A DNA stretch of 64,000 nt from Siphonodentalium dalli. Lineage: Eukaryota > Mollusca > Scaphopoda > Gadilida > Siphonodentaliidae. Location: NCBI GenBank assembly GCA_032622095.1, contig CP136068.1:128783989-128847988 (forward strand). Direction: 5' to 3'. The position numbers and the translations under genes are program-made. Every line of letters starts with the position of its first letter. The first letter of the stretch is position 1. Below the pieces are notes generated by a model. That model did not search any database. It was given only the letters and a program-made list of their open reading frames with translations, and was not told where the DNA came from. Positions 12,401 to 21,643 of this stretch are shown piece by piece.

Positions 12401-14410
12401 CAAACACGTGCTTTTGTATACGTACATTCAGCAAACCTCGTTTGCCCCCCCCCCCCAGAGGTCACAGGTCGAGGAGTTCAGAATGCCGTTTTAGTAGAAA
12501 TACAACTGCCTTGTCAGTGCTGTTAAATAATTACACTCACTGGCTTTTGTTAAACATGCAATTAGTCGCCATGTATGTAGACAATGGATGACGAATAAAG
12601 CGCCGGGCTTATTGTTTTCCTAATCAGTCCTAATCGGAACATTGATATAAACTATAGTCAGACTATAGATAACCCACATTCCCGCTTACATAATACTAAC
12701 CAGGGCATTCCTGACTCCAAGCATACACTTTGGGAACAAGACGGCTGTCCTTTGATGTTTCATTTTGACGTCGGCAGGCTGTAGCCTTCAAAGAGCCGAC
12801 ACACCGCGTTTGATGTTGTTCCGTCAATCTCGGATTCATTTTAATTGACGGAGACAGATTAACCCTCTTATAGCCAGTTATAGCTGACCATCACAGTGAT
12901 CATACACTATAATAGTGATGCTAGTATTGTTACGGTTAACCGACCACGGCAAATCCGTGACCGGTTACGCCCATAGTTGGTGGTTAACCGGTTAACCGCA
13001 TAACCGTCCCAGCTCTAGTATTTTCTGTGAAAGTGGCAATAATTACAGTTTGGAGAATGTAGTATCTACATGTAGCATTATTTAACTTTTAAGAGAATAA
13101 AATGACATTGGTTAATATGTTTTAAATCTGACTTTTTGGGAAAGGGAGTGGCAAGTCCAATAAAACAGCATACATGTACATGTACCGTACATGTATGTGT
13201 ATGATACATGTACATGTATTTTCCAATGTAACAACATGTATGTCCCTACTTCATCTAACAACTGGATTATTCCAAATAAAGCCAAAATGTTTTGTGAAAG
13301 AGAAATTTAAGAGCTGATTGTTTCTTTATACCGGTAGTTACATGTATACACATAATTATCAGACTGGTGATGCTTGGGGTGGGGTTTAAAAAAATGGGTG
13401 GGCATTATATATTGTTGAAATAATTGATAGAATATTATTGAAAAAAAAAATACCGGTAGTTACATGTATACACATAATTATCAGACTGGTGATGCTTGGG
13501 GTGGGGTTTAAAAAAATGGGTGGGCATTATATATTGTTGAAATAATTGATAGAATATTATTGAAAAAAAAATGTTTTAACATAAAAAGCTTTTCCAGCTA
13601 CCGACCTTATTTGTTCAGTCCATTAATAGTGGAAACAAGGGTCTTTTTTAGGCCTAATGGTGCGTATGAGGCTTTTAGAATCTGGCACAGAATTTTGGCA
13701 GAATTGCTAGTACATGTATGTGTAGAGTCAGAATGTGTATCCCCTTAATTCAAAACTTGATCATTGAGCATTGGTGCAATGCCCCTCCCTCCCACAAAAA
13801 CATTTGAACTCATTGTTTCCAACTTGTATGGACTAGTTAATGTTTTCTAATCATTATGTTCACCTGGAAAACTTGGAATTATCACTCTATATCCAAGTTT
13901 TACAAAAGCCGACAACATGTCTTCTAAATTGAGATTGATTAGATCTTTTCCATGAAGACCTACAATAACCTTGCTTGACTTTTCATAAGGTCTATCCGGA
14001 AGAGAATCCAAATACTCAATATTGAAGCTGCAGCCTTGAGGAACATCCTCCCAAATCCTGTCACATACATTTACAAATATGAAACATTTATGTAGTAATG
14101 TAGTGCTGTCTTCACTGCTCCCAAATACGGAGCTCTTGTCAGTTTTAGTACTGCCACTGGTAGTCTTTCTTGATATATGCCTGGATGCCATTGGCGAACC
14201 TGTTTGTGTTGATTGCACTCCGAGTCTGACTGAATGACGGATAGCACAGTTCACAAGAAAATGGTATTTGCTGCTGTCTACCTTATATGCAGATATCGAT
14301 GAAATTGAATAACAACGAGTCTGTTGATAAGTTTGGATGAGCTTAATATAGTGGTTTCTCTTTTCACTTCCACAAAAAATTGGCAAATAGTAAAGAAGAT
14401 TACTTCTCAT
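292..14410 (-). CDS. Alpha/beta-hydrolase, DUF1057-like (complete, six exons)
   Basis: Six exons join with consistent phases to 428 residues plus stop: 14410-13864, 11124-11013, 10584-10462, 6061-5875, 5289-5115 and 434-292. All introns are GT..AG. The ATG at 14410 is supported by an in-frame TAA two codons upstream. The N-terminus (about 1-40) is basic and free of acidic residues apart from one Glu, with RCYSIS near residue 32. This could be a mitochondrial presequence (inference). Family marks are VIVGLHG in exon 1, FPGHG at 181-185 across the first junction, the nucleophile elbow GHSGG (Ser228), LFYGLKD with candidate acid Asp346, and GGHH (His396/397) as candidate catalytic His. The elbow and general order resemble the poorly characterised DUF1057 hydrolases, but the substrate is unknown. 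The fold is secure; the family assignment is tentative. Introns 1, 3 and 5 are long and transposon-laden. No AATAAA was seen between the stop and the window edge. Confidence 0.88.
461..866. mobile_element. TIR element, family I (copy 1)
   Basis: It begins TAAAGGTACTCAATCCGATT and ends in a degraded reverse complement (GGATTAGCATCTTTA). Interior segments match copies at 17807-18264 and 32290-32691, including GATTCCAACAACAACA and TAATTGCCCAAAAATAATG-type stretches. No coding capacity is seen. It lies in intron 5 of the hydrolase gene. Confidence 0.7.
903..1143. mobile_element. Fold-back repeat, family F (copy 1)
   Basis: A hairpin is formed by AAATGTTCAGATAATAAG and its complement at about 943-1000. 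The following 130 bases also match the copy at 55493-55722, through TATACTTTTATAACTGAGTG. A third, hairpin-only scrap lies at 7008-7070. Ends and superfamily are not resolved. Confidence 0.6.
1144..2635. other. Intron 5 of hydrolase gene, unremarkable part
   Basis: A/T-rich intronic sequence with a G-run near 1160 and scattered ACATGT words. I see no exon, RNA gene or bounded repeat. Short open frames here lack recognisable motifs. Confidence 0.5.
2636..2749. mobile_element. Fold-back MITE, family D (half copy)
   Basis: Only one arm is present, from GGGGAGAGCTTTACGATGAA to GCATTACTG. It matches the right half of the complete copy at 54386-54598. The left arm is missing, so this is a truncated relic inside hydrolase intron 5. 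Confidence 0.75.
3340..3606. mobile_element. Fragment of TIR element, family G
   Basis: It contains TGGGTGTAATTGCAACCTTA, TTATCAAATAAAATGTCATT and GGGAAAGGTTCTAAATA. These match, in order, the fuller copy at 7130-7922. Termini are missing. Confidence 0.6.
3610..3968. mobile_element. TIR element, family E (copy 1)
   Basis: Bounded by GTGCCTGTCATTTGCAGAAT and its reverse complement ending ATGACAGGCAC. Both halves carry GGGTGAATTTAGTGA-type sequence, so each end can fold on itself. The middle (CAGATTGAAGTTCCC, GAAGATGAGGCCTAAGCAG) recurs in copies at 52472, 56250 and 60930. No ORF. Intron 5 of the hydrolase gene. Confidence 0.8.
4346..4496. repeat. Imperfect inverted repeat, about 20-bp arms
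   Basis: CTATCATAGCCTGATTGAGC near 4348 pairs with GCTCAATCGGGCTATGATAA near 4477, enclosing about 110 bases. It could be a small MITE, but only one copy is seen. Flanking 3969-4345 and 4500-5114 are A/T-rich intron with a poly-T/poly-A stretch near 4860-4925. Confidence 0.45.
5115..5289 (-). CDS. Hydrolase exon 5
   Basis: CTACAG precedes the exon and GTAAAA follows; it enters in phase 0 and leaves in phase 1. It encodes residues 324-381, including TPRVLFYGLKDTILS. Asp346 lies after the strand, where the family's acid or a cap-facing residue is expected. The C-terminal part is charged (DEEKTEKEG). Confidence 0.85.
5340..5450. mobile_element. Partial MITE, family C, with one decayed hairpin
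   Basis: It contains CTCCCATAGGGAGCC, GAGAATGCACTGGCTTACAA and the linker AAGGTCAAGGTAAATATTGT, as in complete family C copies. The outer ends are lost. It sits in the 585-bp intron 4 of the hydrolase gene, about 50 bases from exon 5. Confidence 0.75.
5875..6061 (-). CDS. Hydrolase exon 4
   Basis: The acceptor CTGTTTCAG and donor GTGAGT bound an exon encoding Thr261 to Glu323. It contains WWDQPFWRMPIRLFV and a helix-rich stretch ending IRIAANIQFGE. This is the cap/lid region between nucleophile and acid in alpha/beta-hydrolases. A GT four bases earlier would break the frame with exon 5, so GAG|GTGAGT was chosen. Confidence 0.85.
6305..6445. mobile_element. Fold-back element, family J (single copy)
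   Basis: AGAGTAATCAATTAGTTCCG at the left pairs with CGGAACCAATTAATTACTCT at the right. The arms continue through GAGAATTACATTAAATA-type sequence. Length is 141 bp, non-coding, in hydrolase intron 3. A TA duplication was not secured. Confidence 0.65.
7130..7922. mobile_element. TIR element, family G, split by a nested MITE
   Basis: The left end is CAGTCCTTCCTATGAGGAAA and the right end CTCCTGGGAAGGA, matching the complete copy at 30412-30757 in reverse orientation. Internal landmarks include GACGGGTGTAATTGTGCCC and TTTCTCAAACAAAAAGTCAT. MITE B occupies 7360-7807 inside it. Without that insert the element is about 345 bp. No coding capacity. Confidence 0.8.
7360..7807. mobile_element. TTAA-flanked MITE, family B (copy 1), one hairpin
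   Basis: TTAACCCTTTGAGTGCC at the left and GGCACTGAAAGAGTTAA at the right give TTAA duplications and complementary termini. A single hairpin (CCAATGCATTCTCTTATATA arms, centre CGACC-TAT-GGTCG) lies at about 7684-7753. TTAA specificity and CCC/GGG termini recall piggyBac-type elements. It is inserted within a family G element, which dates it as younger. Confidence 0.9.
8199..8411. mobile_element. Fold-back MITE, family D (complete copy)
   Basis: Ends are CAGTAATGCCCTAATTAATC and its complement, flanked on both sides by TA. The two arms are nearly perfect for about 95 bp and meet at CTCGGGGAG. No ORF. Intron 3 of the hydrolase gene. Confidence 0.88.
8412..10461. other. Intron 3 of hydrolase gene, remainder
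   Basis: No exon is recognised. A weak inverted pair (CAATAGTGATGTT near 9092, AACATCACTATT near 10122) may mark an old transposon, but the match is short. Homopolymer A and T runs are frequent around 9520-9920. Confidence 0.4.
10462..10584 (-). CDS. Hydrolase exon 3 (nucleophile elbow)
   Basis: Acceptor TATTAG and donor GTAAGT. Completes Gln220 and encodes VHLMVGHSGGCYPMV. Ser228 in G-H-S-G-G is the predicted nucleophile. The elbow is G-x-S-x-G compliant. The exon leaves in phase 2 and joins exon 4 to give Thr261. Confidence 0.88.
11013..11124 (-). CDS. Hydrolase exon 2
   Basis: Acceptor TTTTCTAG and donor GTAAGT. The first base pair completes Gly183 of FPGHG, followed by QTSAVTRHSEDAFNQ and a helix ALLLNAFLQALGIE leading to the strand before the nucleophile. 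The order matches alpha/beta-hydrolase topology. Confidence 0.87.
12092..13017. mobile_element. Non-autonomous hAT-like element with 8-bp target duplication
   Basis: Termini TAGAGCTGGGACGGTTA and TAACCGTCCCAGCTCTA are perfect complements, flanked by identical 8-mers GTATTTTC (12084-12091 and 13018-13025). Subterminal runs of AACCGGTTAACCG occur at both ends. An 8-bp duplication is typical of hAT. No transposase reading frame is seen; a poly-C run lies near 12446. Intron 1 of the hydrolase gene. Confidence 0.9.
13329..13571. repeat. Two-copy tandem duplication, 122-bp period
   Basis: The block starting TACCGGTAGTTACATGTATA and ending in an A-run occurs at 13329-13450 and again at 13451-13571, nearly identical. 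This indicates a recent duplication (or an assembly duplication). ACATGT-rich palindromic sequence lies just upstream, near 13165-13225. Confidence 0.9.
13864..14410 (-). CDS. Hydrolase exon 1
   Basis: Encodes residues 1-182 and the first base of Gly183; the donor is GTGAAC. It has a basic N-terminal segment, a Ser/Thr-rich stretch (HISRKTTSGSTKTDKSS) and then SSKVIVGLHG and VKLGYRVIIPSFP, the first strands of the hydrolase fold. An in-frame stop just upstream of the ATG makes a longer N-terminus in this exon impossible. Confidence 0.88.
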
Positions 14411-14564
14411 ATCTTAAACAACATCGTTGGTTTACCGTCATACAATCTTCAAATAACTATTATCAAGCATGTCATTAAACTTCAGTAATTGGAATATCAG
14501 TATTTTCTTTATAATTTTCCCTTTAAACCCGGAAAATATTGCTTCTTCCTTTCGTGAAGGAGAT

Positions 14565-14587
14565 CGCCATTTTGCACATCATGTGAC
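14565..14587 (-). promoter_or_regulatory. Possible YY1-like site and E-box upstream of hydrolase gene
   Basis: On the minus strand CAAAATGGCGATC, close to the YY1 core AANATGGCG, lies about 160 bases upstream of the ATG, next to TCACATGATG. Such sites are common in TATA-less promoters. This is motif inference only. The rest of 14411-14866 shows no other clear element. Confidence 0.3.
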
Positions 14588-14943
14588 TACTTTTTTGGGC
14601 TACACTAACAACTGTAAGCCTAGGCCGATTTCAATCGTACTCTCGCATTTTCGTACCATCCGTACTGTAACCGATTTTGCGTCATCCGTAACCTGAATCT
14701 GAATGAATGATTTATTCAGAGAACCAAGTACGTTAATCCAGATAAAATGAAGGTACATGAGAGAACAAACCATGACCATACATGTTTGCAACATTATGCA
14801 CGAATGTACCTTTGGTCGTGAGTCACCGGTATCCATGGGCATTGGCTCAGTTTGCAAGGTGCATAGCGCATGCTCTACATCAATTATTTACCAAACCACA
14901 TAACCGCTCAAACACGCTTATTTGCTGATGACACCGCACTATA

Positions 14944-16356
14944 GGGTAATGTGGGGCATAATGCGACACATAAGCACATTAGACCCCATCACGCCACTAA
15001 AAACTATGGAAGGGCACACATTATTAAACTAAAAGTTAGATAAATATTTCCACTATATATATTAACCCTTTACCCAACAGAAGGGCCCTGTGCCAATGCA
15101 TTCTCTTATATATGCGAGTCGACCATAGGTCGCCTCGCATATATAAGAGAATGCATTGGCTTAACACATTAAAAATTATAAAATTGTTAAAGAATGTAAG
15201 AAAAAATGGTAAAAAGTGTTAAAAAAAGATTTTGTTTAGGCCAATGCATTCTCTTATATATGCGAGGCGACCTATGGTCGACTCGCATATATAAGAGAAT
15301 GCATTGGCACAGGGCATAACTGTAACTATCACAATGTGGTCGAGGAGCCGATTCCAATGATATCCATATTTGTATGGTTCTATTGAGACAGACCGAAGAT
15401 ATTTTAGGCTGTTGAAGCTTTATTTGGCCGGTTTTGGCCGGTTTGTTGGGTAAAGGGTTAATACTCGCACTTGCCTGGGAAGCACCAATTTCTGAACAGC
15501 ATTACTCCCCGTTGTCGTACCCAATCCGTCGCATTATGCCCCATACACGGGGTACAATGCGACACATTTGACATTACAACATCAGCATATACCGAACCTA
15601 ATAAATGCAAGACGGTCTGCAGTTTCTTTTCTTTTGTGGATTGAAAGAATGTATAAGTGTTATTTAAAGTCATATATAGCAGCAGACCAATGAGACATTT
15701 TATTAATTTATATGGCGGGTAAAATAGCACCATAAAGTTTTGATTTCAGGAAAATGGCCGAGGTAGGGTTAACAATAATTATTTATCTATATCCTGTTTT
15801 AATGTTTGGGAATGATCGAATATGTTTTTTTTTATTTCTTTTCTTTTGAACTAAGGTTACGATAAGATTTATTTTTCCAGGTTTAATTTGCGATATGCCT
15901 AATCATATTTGTTCTCGTACTGGTTGTACCCGAGTGTCGCATTATGCTCCACAACTAGACAACCTGTCTCTCCTCCAAATATGAGTGAATGCGAATAACC
16001 GATGTACATATAACTGATCAACTTACTATATAACTTGTCTTACTTTACCAAAATACGCATGTAGCTTTGGTGGTAGTGGTAAGATGTTCTCGTTTTAACA
16101 TGTACAAGACCTACCGGAAGTTATAAACCATTCAAAAAGGGGGTCACCAAATGTGGGTACCCCTACTCCGGCATTTCGCATGTGAGATTAAACAGTCATA
16201 ATGATGTCGATCCAATTGGGATGTCCACTTCTATGATAGGTCTTACTAAAATAATAAATGTGCGATTCAACTTCAGTCATGGAAAAATCATATGGCCTGA
16301 TAACGACCGCCTGTCACATTATGCCCCGCGTCGCATTATGCCCCACATATATACCC
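14944..16356. mobile_element. TIR DNA transposon inserted in the LINE, TATA duplication
   Basis: Left end GGGTAATGTGGGGCATAATG and right end CATTATGCCCCACATATATA-CCC are complementary apart from a short ATATA difference. TATA flanks both sides (14940-14943, 16357-16360), and its removal restores the FADDTALYMT reading frame. GTCGCATTATGCCCC-like words recur inside (near 15525, 15560 inverted, 15940, 16313, 16330), as expected for subterminal binding repeats. No transposase frame is seen. MITE A sits at 15062-15461. Superfamily unassigned. Confidence 0.85.
15062..15461. mobile_element. TTAA-flanked MITE, family A (copy 1), two hairpins
   Basis: Termini TTAACCCTTTACCCAACA and TGTTGGGTAAAGGGTTAA sandwich two 68-69-bp palindromes at 15092-15160 and 15240-15307, the second being the reverse complement of the first. 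The A/T-rich spacer contains AAAAATGGTAAAAAGTG. The right part holds GATATCCATATTTGTATGG and GGCCGGTTTTGGCCGG. Non-coding. Confidence 0.93.
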
Positions 16357-17330
16357 TATACATGACAATAGATAACTCAAAAGACTGCGAACAATTACAA
16401 AACGACCTAAACAAACTACAGACATGGGAGCAAAATTGGGATATGGCCTTTAACCCCTCAAAATGTCAAGTCCTCACAGTCAGCCGCAAAGCAAAACCAA
16501 CAATTTATGACTACATCCTACACTCTCAAGTACTAATTGATCATGTCAATAATGCGCGATATTTGGGAATCGACCTCACAATACTCACAAGCAATCTCTC
16601 ATTCAATAACCACAAACAACGAACAACTTTAAGTGCAAATCAGTCCCTGGGATTCCCAAAAAGGAATGTCAAAACACAAAATAAAGCACTCAGGAAAGCA
16701 GCTTATCAGGCCATGGTTAGACAAAAGTTAGAGTATGCCGCTGCAATTTGGTCCCCTCATACTTCAGAAAACATAACTAAAATTGAACGAGTACAAAATC
16801 GGGCCATCCGTTGGATTTTTAATGACTATTCAAGATTCTCAAGTTTGTCAAAAATGAGGGAAGAATTAAAACTGAAACCCCTTGGGGACAGAAGAACATC
16901 TCAAAATTATCTCTCTTCAGTAAAATAGTCCATAATTATAAACAAGTACGGTAGATATCAATATCCCTTATTACCTTCAGAAACCACTCAGACACAGCAG
17001 ATATAGCAACACTGACACTTATCGACGAATTCACACTGGGCCAAATTAATTTAGATACTCATTCTTCCCAGGCACATCTATACTCTGGAACCAATTCCCG
17101 TCTGATCTGATTAAGCTCTCTGACCCTGACCAGTTCAGGAGGAGAGCTTATCAGCTACAACCATGAACCCAACAGCAACCTTTGTTTTTAACATGCTTTT
17201 ATCTGTACATATTCTTTTAACTGACAAACTTGTCACCATGCACTATCACTCTATTTCCCACTAACCCGCACTGACTGCGCCTGTGCAACGCCCATATATG
17301 GGGGTCGACCAGTATCAATAGATAGATACA

Positions 17331-17806
17331 AGTTTAGAGGCCACAAATGCATTCACATCGGAGCCGTTGTGTTAGATTCAGCTTCAGATTCAATATGTTT
17401 ATTTGGTATTCAATTTTATTTTAATATCGATATGCAAACAGGAAACTACAAAAGTACAACTTATCAGGGCATGATGGCCCTTGTGCTAATATATACATAT
17501 TATTTCATAAACTTATATATATATATGTATCATGGTGTGCTTATGGATCCTTATGTACAAGTTATAAGTGCAGTTGAATAAATACATGTATGGACAGGAT
17601 GGAGAGGGTTGTATGGGTGGAAGGGGGTGTGCATCAGATTACATAGTAATTTCTGAGGGTGACGACTTACTGACGACCCCCTTTCCGTACGCCGGATTCA
17701 GGTTCTGTTATGGCGTATTCCGGTTGCCAGACTAGCGTATACGCAGAATGCCGTCGGGCTCATATTTCGAATGCCGGATGCTTCCATTGATATTCCTTCT
17801 TGACTT
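17331..17806. other. Intergenic, no gene seen
   Basis: A/T-rich sequence with a TATATATATATG stretch and a short G-rich patch near 17620. Nothing bounded was recognised. Confidence 0.4.
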
Positions 17807-18264
17807 TAAAGGTACCCAATCCGATACGACGGTCCCCATATCATCAGATTCCAACAACAACAACATTTTTTGAAATGCCGCTTCAGTTATCAGAATCGAT
17901 TAATTGCCCAAAAATAATGCTAACCACAGTCAACTGTAGTATAAAATTGCCAAAAATATGTTATTCATCAACGTTTTGTTCAACGAAATTTTGCCGGTTG
18001 TCAAATATCTGACACCGAAAAAACACTGGATTTTAGAGTTATCGATCTTCGACCGCTATCTGGTCAGATAAGTTCTTCTCGTCGACATGCAGTTAATTTA
18101 CTGGGCCACATTAAATTAAAATAATAAATTTCAAACATCGATATCTGATCACTCCTAGCTTTGATGGGTGGGTTCCTCCTCGACTCGAATCAAATATTTG
18201 TGACCCCCCGCGGAGCCAAGGAAATAGTAATTTGCGATCGTTAATTCGGATTGAGTACCTTTTA
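17807..18264. mobile_element. TIR element, family I (copy 2)
   Basis: Starts TAAAGGTACCCAATCCGAT and ends ATTCGGATTGAGTACCTTTTA. The interior matches copy 1 (461-866) with GATTCCAACAACAACAA and ATCGATTAATTGCCC. Non-coding. Confidence 0.8.
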
Positions 18265-20264
18265 ACACCGAAAAACAACCGAATTCCGCCGGCGTATTTA
18301 TATTTCGTTGTTCGGATATAATATTATCCACAATTTAGCTCCATATTCCTCTCGTTATATCATACCCTGTGCACAATAGCGCCAATTAATAGCACAGTTC
18401 AAATATATCGTAATGCCGGTTTATTATATTCTCCCGATAGTATATTGTCTCCTTGTCTCCAATCTGACGTCTTCTTGATAGGTCATTCGCAAGCTACAAA
18501 ACAGAGTTCAGTCCCCTCGCTACGCTATGTCTGTCCGCTGCCGGCATGTGCATTTTCTCTAACATTTTTTATTGAAGTGTTTTGTCATTAACAATATTAT
18601 TCATTCTGCTTGATCTAGACAATTTTCAAATCAATATGCATGGACAGTTCAGTTTCTCAGAATAATGCAGAATGAATTGTAACCTACAAAAATCTCAAAT
18701 AAATAAATTTGCAATTTCTTCACATTATTAACGCCACCGGTGTATACTGTGAGCCAAATATTAGAAAGACGTGGACCGATGTAGGTTTCATAAATAGATT
18801 GGGTCGCTTTAAAGCTGTAGTGCTACCCCAAATGCGGTTATTTTGGGACGCGTTAAAGTTGTACTGCGATCCCGAGTCCGGTAAAAGCTGTAGTTGGAAT
18901 GTCCAACTTCGTGAAAGTTCTATTGACTATGCCGATGATTTGAGAAGCTTTATTGTTTTAGGATATTGTAGAAAAGCTAATCTGGCCGTGTCAAATTGAG
19001 CTATAGCGATGGGATATCTCACAGGGCAACACATTTCGGGTTTTCGTGGTGTGTGTATTCGCTGGATGTCTTATAGTTGCAGTATGTAACCATTATGACC
19101 GCGTTAATTGCTTTCGACATTTAGGTATGAACAATGGCTGGGCCATGCACTCTTGGCGGGAACACAATACCTCCGATTTTTGATCCGCATTTAGAAGCTT
19201 TCTGGTGTGGTGAATGAGAAATCTGCAGTAATAAGCCGTAGTTTTTTGTAATAATTTGAAGGATTAGTTGTTTTAACGGCATTCTGAGGCGGTGAATTCT
19301 ATATTAAAATTTATATTTATGGCTAATAATATGATCTTGGTGGCGTTACCATTTCTGACTATGGTTTTATTGTGTGTAGGTGTTGGCAGCGGTAAGTCTT
19401 GTGTACGGGACTGAACTCTGCATGGAGCTTGATCCAACGTAATGCTGAGTACGCCATACTAGAATAGTGGAATGTTTACATTGATTGAATGGAATTTGTT
19501 AGAATGGGAAGAATTTGCATGTCAAAATTTTGACCCTGCATGATTAGAAATAGGACAAATATCTTACAAAACTCAGTGGACTAATAACTATATAGACTTT
19601 GTTTCTGAAAATTCTTTATAGTTATATTAGAATAATAGTCCAAATTGAGGGTGTATTCCGACAGTATTCGGACGACCAAGTCTCCCCCCTGAATGAGAAG
19701 GGTTCCAGTCCAAAGTTGGGTATCTAATTGCTCTCTTTGCATGCGATAGCATTATATATATACAGCTAGACTTTCTGAACCATGATACCGTTCATTTGGC
19801 AATCACCCCCCCCCCCCCAAATACGAGTTTTGCCATTTTTGGAAACCCAGTGCATGGGTTGGTGGTTAAATTTTGGGCGAAATCTAAAATAATTATTCGT
19901 CGACGCACACTACGGATACCATGCCGCTTATTCCGTGAAAATCGAACAAAAAAATTCGAATGTCCAATAAGGAATAAGTAACTGATATAACCGAACTTTC
20001 AATGGTTTGTTTCTACACAAAAATATTCATATATATACCCGTTTGCAATCACACTCCATTGCATGTTTCAACATAATGCTGTAACAATGTATAGCCTATA
20101 TATATGTGTTATCAGATTATAACTTCAGTAAAAAGTTGAATCTGTCAGCCAAGCTGCTAAATAAGATCATTACTAGACAATATGGAGACAAATTGCAATG
20201 CATCTTGTCAAATTCTGCTTATTTATAAATTCATTATCTCTCTTTTTGGTGAGGAAATTGTCGG
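18265..20264. other. Intergenic, one unexplained 96-codon open frame
   Basis: Mostly A/T-rich with a poly-C run at 19805. On the plus strand, 18709-18999 is open for 96 codons from an ATG. The peptide includes WTDVGFINRLGRFKAVVLPQ and ends AVSN. I do not recognise it. Its DYADDL string alone is not evidence of a polymerase, since no other RT motif is in frame. It could be an unannotated exon or chance. Confidence 0.3.
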
Positions 20265-21643
20265 ATGGCACAGCTGGTACCAGGTTCATTACCACCTTAT
20301 AAAAGTACGACAGCCGCTGGATTTTCCTCCTCTCGTATAGTGGTGGTACTACAAAGGAAACACCTGTTATCAACGGAAAATGTCATTCGATCAGCATATT
20401 ACATTGCCAAAAACGACAGGCCGTACAGTGACTTCCAAGGTTTGATTGATTTGAAAAATATGAATGGAGTTCAAGTGGGTGTAGGGTTACACTCGAAATT
20501 TTCAGCTGTCAATATAGTTAACCACATTGCTCAAGATATGCGCACAAATTTGTGCAAATCAATCCGTTCGCACAAGGGAAAACTATCAATTTTCATCGAC
20601 GAATCAACTACAATATCCCAGAAATCTACTATGATTGTTTACCTGAAGGCCGAATTTGATTCTGGTGACCCACAATTTACATTTCTAGACTTAAGGGAAC
20701 TATGTGATGGTGAGAACGCTGATGATATTTACTCAGATTTATTGTCATGTTTGAAAAAATTCGGATTTGATAAACTCTATTTAAGTGACCACCTCATAGG
20801 TTTCACAAGCGATGGCGCCAGTGCATTAATTGACTGGGAAAAACTCTGGTGTAATGGAGTTACTTCGCAAGGACTTCCCGAACATCATCACATGGCATTG
20901 TCTCAGCCACCGACTAGAACTAGCTGTTGGAGATTCAGTATCCAAACTCAATGGTGTATCGCATTTCAGAATATTTATAGATAAACTCCACAACGGTTAT
21001 AGCCAGTCGCCCAAAAATCAGAGGGAACTGAAAGAGATTGCACTGAATCTAGAATCACAGCTCCTGAAAATTGGAACATTCTTAAGCACACGTTTGGGTG
21101 GCGAGTAGTTTCAGAACTGTTTCTGCTGTATGGAACAATTACGAGTCACTCTACAAACACTTCGAATCGAAAGCTGTTGCAAATACAAAATCATCCGCAC
21201 AATTTGAGGGTCTCCAAAGACGTCTTAGTCTCTTAGATCACCTGAGTTCTTAATGGATATAGAATCTATGTATGACCTCTTGTTCGAACTATCGGCGCTC
21301 TCTGAACTACTCCAAAAGCGAAACATGGACATAGTCAAGGCGGACAAATGTGTGCGACGCACGATACGAGCAATTGAGTTATATACTCAAAACTAAAACT
21401 GGAACGAAAGCGATGACAGCTAACGACGCTATAAAGAGTGGTTACTTTGCGAGCATAAATCTAGTTTCAAACGCCAAGTTAGTCAGAATTTATCAAGAAA
21501 AGTTGATTGATCAGCTCGTAAGTGCACTCCAAGATAGACTATTCGCTACAACTGCGTCGTGTGGGCAGCGGAAGGTCACCGAGTATCACAATCTTCTTGG
21601 TGAAATCAAGATGTTGCACCCGGAATACTGGCCCGACTGGTAG
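20265..21643 (+). pseudogene. Broken hAT-family transposase
   Basis: Three frames together give hAT-like motifs in order: SIFIDESTTISQKS near 20590, LIGFTSDGASALI near 20795-20828, then after a frameshift WHCLSHRLELAVGDSV near 20895-20940, and a distal segment ending LGEIKMLHPEYWPDW. The second acidic residue and the HCLSHRLEL block are hallmarks of hAT transposases related to domesticated KIAA1586/ZNF862-type proteins. Multiple frameshifts and stops (around 20828, 21110-21350) show it is dead. Termini were not located. Confidence 0.8.

Larger units (their letters stand above)
14867..17330 (+). pseudogene. LINE reverse transcriptase fragment (CR1/L2/Jockey-like), split by a transposon
   Basis: The first part (14867-14943) encodes LYINYLPNHITAQTRLFADDTALY, with the catalytic FADD. 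The reading resumes at 16357 as YMTIDNSKDCEQLQNDLNKLQTW, then NPSKCQVL and LEYAAAIWSPHTSENITKIE of the thumb. A frameshift follows near 16900 (KLSLFSKIVHN). The typical C-terminal block YSFFPGTSILWNQFPSDLI is readable near 17056-17115. The 3' end carries ATAGATAGATAC, a short-repeat tail. It is 5' truncated and not functional. The 14944-16356 interval is a foreign DNA transposon. Confidence 0.85.

Noticed and set aside
18709-18999. YADD-containing open frame as a reverse transcriptase
   Set aside because: Only the four-letter string fits. The expected surrounding RT blocks are missing, unlike at 14867-17115 where they are present.
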